DNA of 64,000 nt from Isoetes taiwanensis. Its lineage: Eukaryota; Streptophyta; Lycopodiopsida; Isoetales; Isoetaceae. The number at the start of each line of letters is the position of its first letter. Position 1 is the stretch's first letter. Positions 61,575-64,000 of the stretch are shown here, in pieces. A program made the translations under genes and the position numbers. A model generated the notes under the pieces. The model did no database searches. It was not told the DNA's origin and was given only the letters and a program-made list of their open reading frames with translations. The DNA lies in the NCBI GenBank assembly GCA_021234155.1, contig JAJEKV010000049.1:2075487-2139486 (forward strand). The letters are read 5' to 3'.

Positions 61575-62104
61575 GAGGACTTAGTTAGTGACGGGGTAGA
61601 TTGTAATCTACTGGTGATTTATTCTTGCATCGCCTTTAGATTTTCAACATCCATATTGGCAAGTACTCGATCCATGACCTCGGAGCTAGGGGTAACGATG
61701 GACACCCCTATGGACGCCCTCTTGCTTTCGCTTGTTGTCCCATCAATATGGAGGGGGAAATTTTTACTCATTACTATTACTCTACTATTAGCACAAATTA
61801 ACACCATTTGTAATAATTATTTCCCTGAAAGGTACATCAAGGAGTCCCAACAAATGGCAAATAGACATCAACAAGTTCCAGACACTGTTACATTTGTATC
61901 ATACAAAAATATTTGTTACAATAAAGTTTGCAATACGTACAAGCATTGAGAGATACATATTCCTAATGTCTAACTTGCACCCTTCACGTAGAAACCTATA
62001 TAAAGGACATTATAGTCATAGTCCTATCTATGGGGATAAAATAATCTGAGCATATTAATGGCCAGCCACGCCATCGAAATGAGAACACTATCCTGGCTTC
62101 CAAA
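61575..62104. other. Spacer, no recognised gene
   Basis: Frames on both strands (61572-61949 plus; 61619-61807 minus) have no motif I can name. Confidence 0.4.
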
Positions 62105-62375
62105 AATCACGTCGTCTCCACAAGAACACAAGCCGTCATTGAAATGATGAACTCAACAAAGAACTATCTCACGCCTTTCAATTCTGGAGATAATATTGCC
62201 AGCATTATGGCAATCATTGCACATTCTCAAGCTTTTGGTCACACGAAGTGTGTGGCCTTGTGGAGTGTGAAGCAACCCAAAAGCAATGGCCAGTTTCTCA
62301 GCATGGCCACGCAATGCAGTCTTTTTCTCATTATCAGATAAAGGTCTCCATACAAGGTCGACATTTGGTGGGCGT
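62105..62375 (-). pseudogene. PPR protein DYW-domain pseudogene
   Basis: The minus strand reads PPNVDLVWRPLSDNEKKTAL, GHAEKLAIAFGLLHTPQGHT, LRVTKSLRMCNDCHNAGNII, ERREIV, then in a continuing but stop-broken frame VHHFNDGLCSCGDDV. This is the DYW cytidine-deaminase domain of plant RNA-editing PPR proteins, with the HxE (HAE) and CxxCH (CNDCH) zinc ligands still present. The terminal DYW tripeptide has decayed, stops follow REIVLC, and upstream PPR repeats are absent. Confidence 0.85.
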
Positions 62376-62421
62376 CCGTATATGGAATCCGGGATCCGGT
62401 GTTTCTGGACAATTTGCCTCC

Positions 62422-62447
62422 GGTGTTTCTGGACGTCCAGAAACACC
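62422..62447. repeat. Perfect 26-bp palindrome
   Basis: GGTGTTTCTGGAC (62422-62434) is followed directly by its reverse complement GTCCAGAAACACC (62435-62447). The arm sequence CGGTGTTTCTGGAC also occurs once more just upstream at about 62397. Confidence 0.95.
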
Positions 62448-62884
62448 CAATGCATGCCCATCCGCTGGTCAATGGATGCATCGATGCCCAGGACGCCCGA
62501 TGATCCATGCATCCCGGCCATCTTGAACCGCGTGGTTTTTTGTCCTAAAATACCACTGCTGTTTTTTTAAGGCAGTTGGACAGTTGGACGTGACACTTTT
62601 TTTGACTTGTAACTGTGGCAGTGTCCCCTGTACTTGTTTGTACAGGTGCATTTAATGAATGTGATGGTGATATTTCCATCCCAAGGTTGGTGGGGTGTTT
62701 CCGGCCCAATTCAAATGAAATTGGGGGATCTTTGCTGTTACCACAGAAACCAGTCCGGCGGCCCTATTCGAAAGATCCATTAAAACGCCTGGATTCGGGC
62801 CAGGCATGGAGGCAGAGGATAATGGCATCGAGGTAGAACAGGCAAGGTTATATAGAGCTTGACATTGGGTTTAGTTTTAGCAGT

Positions 62885-64000
62885 GTGCCAAATCTTTGTA
62901 ACTTAGTAATTTTTGTCTTCCAGACTCTTTTGCATCTTCCGGTTCAAGATCCCCCCATCGGTGTATTTTCGAGACTGCAATTGCAATGGGAGATAGAGCA
63001 GCATTCTGTTGTGCAAGTAACCTACCCTGGACACCAAACTATTCCAGTGCATGCATGCTATATCTCCACAAACAGGGTGCAAGATTTCGTGGAAGGGGAG
63101 CAGAATTTGCCAGGGTGCAACACCAACTTCAGGAAGCATGGATCTCGGGGTAGAGAAGAGGGATCTGCCAAGAAAAGAGTCGACCAAAATGCCCACCTTA
63201 AAATAACCAAGTAAGTGAATTGACTTGTCATTTAGTTTCATTTGGATTCATGGAATTTCAAGTGAAGTGAACCGGGAACTGTTATTTCTCAGCTGTAACT
63301 TAGCTTTATTATTGAGACTTATTGCTTAGGTTTGTAACTGAACAACTATTTCTCAATTGTAGCTACTGGTGCAGCTATGGCCCTGAAGATTATCGTGAAC
63401 GTTCTCGGGAGGTCAAAGATAAAACAACCCGAGCTCTAATTGCTGAAGAAAAGAAGAAGAATCCTTCCTACTCAAGGAGACATAGAAGAGGAATGAGTAT
63501 TCGGCGAGGTTGCAGGTGCCACTTTCAGGTGAAGCAGTTGTATTTGAGGCCTGAGATATGTAAAATTACATACTATGAGATGAGGCACATTGATAATGAA
63601 GAGAAAGTCTGCCATGGATTTGAGGATCCCCAATGTGCAAGAACAAGGCATGATGTAGCTCCATGGCTATCAAAGGGTAAAAAGGCTTGACAGTTGCTCC
63701 ATAACCACACTCCCCAAGAGGTCTTCCGTCAACACGAGGAACAATGGGAGATAGAAAAGAGGATGGATCCCAATGCCCCCAAGAACAGAGATGCATTCTT
63801 AGCCATGGATGATTTATATAATTTGTCCCGCAAGCTGGCTGCTGACACGTGGATGCTGCATAAGAATGTGGCCACAAGTGTTAGGATGTGGGTTGATTTA
63901 CATCCAGAATATGTGTTCATGTATCAGGAGGGAGTCCCTTTCACATTGGGCATCATCACACCGTTCCAAATGAAGATCCTGTTAGAGCATGGAAGGGGGA
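62885..64000 (+). pseudogene. Mutator-like (MULE) transposase, 5' part, runs off the window
   Basis: Exon 1 ends at 63210 and exon 2 starts at 63363; GTAAGT/TTGTAG sites join in phase (LKIT|NYWCSYGPED). Exon 1 has VQDFVEGEQNLPGCNTNF. Exon 2 has a FLYWCH/GCM1-like zinc-binding region (WCSYGPEDYRERSREV, RRGCRCHFQVKQLYLRPEIC, then a Cys/His end CHGFEDP). An in-frame TGA occurs at 63688-63690 where tryptophan is likely. The frame then continues openly to the edge with QEVFRQHEEQWEIEKRMDPN, RMWVDLHPEYVF and PFTLGIITPFQMKILLEHGR, the segment just before the first catalytic Asp of MULE transposases. The true start may lie upstream of 62885. Confidence 0.72.

Overview
This window is a piece of a repeat-rich plant nuclear genome. 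Spliced genes, a plant-type STK16-family kinase, a plant uL18-family ribosomal protein, PPR/DYW fragments and very dense CACTA, LINE, Copia and Mutator-like debris all point to a land plant. The mix of degraded PPR copies, LINE fragments and a GCM1/MULE-type transposase would suit a fern, but the species is an inference I cannot confirm.

Only two genes look intact. One is a five-exon STK16-like protein kinase on the minus strand (431-2800) with a Met-Gly-Cys N-terminus. The other is a small single-exon uL18-family ribosomal protein on the plus strand (47303-47641). Nearly everything else is mobile DNA or pseudogenes.

Region by region. 4.8-5.6 kb: a PPR pseudogene abutting a 5'-truncated LINE. 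5.7-6.4 kb: a degenerate GACTCTA array. 6.9-13.8 kb: CACTA transposase pieces on the minus strand flanking minus-strand fragments of three host genes (HSP70-17/HYOU1-like, insulin-degrading enzyme-like, long-chain acyl-CoA synthetase-like), possibly captured genes. 13.5-24.6 kb: a segmental duplication of about 3.4 kb (copies at 13534-16973 and 20611-24645), with the 3' tail of a LINE-like element exactly at the start of the second copy and another insertion inside it. 25.6-28.1 kb: several LINE reverse transcriptase and 3'-end fragments on the minus strand.

28400-38841 is a CACTA element with both ends preserved: matching terminal inverted repeats, a CAA target duplication and subterminal AAATGGCAC repeats. 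It carries two divergent genes, a TNPA/TNP1-like gene (minus) and the C-terminal part of a TNP2-like transposase (plus). The first contains a 45-nt exon repeated four times. The second has a 3.7-kb intron filled with a 386-bp satellite, a GAATCT minisatellite and an (AT)n tract.

39289-44055 is a degraded minus-strand Copia element with one truncated LTR. 44.1-45.5 kb holds LINE 3' fragments. 45.5-51.2 kb is the quiet neighbourhood of the uL18 gene. 51.4-52.2 kb is a LINE endonuclease remnant. 52328-57190 is a second CACTA family whose GAGTCA-type subterminal array appears to be split by a candidate Helitron (52657-56828). A related CACTA end lies at 61574. The window ends with a DYW-domain pseudogene (about 62.1-62.4 kb) and the 5' part of a Mutator-like transposase (62885 to the edge) carrying one in-frame stop.
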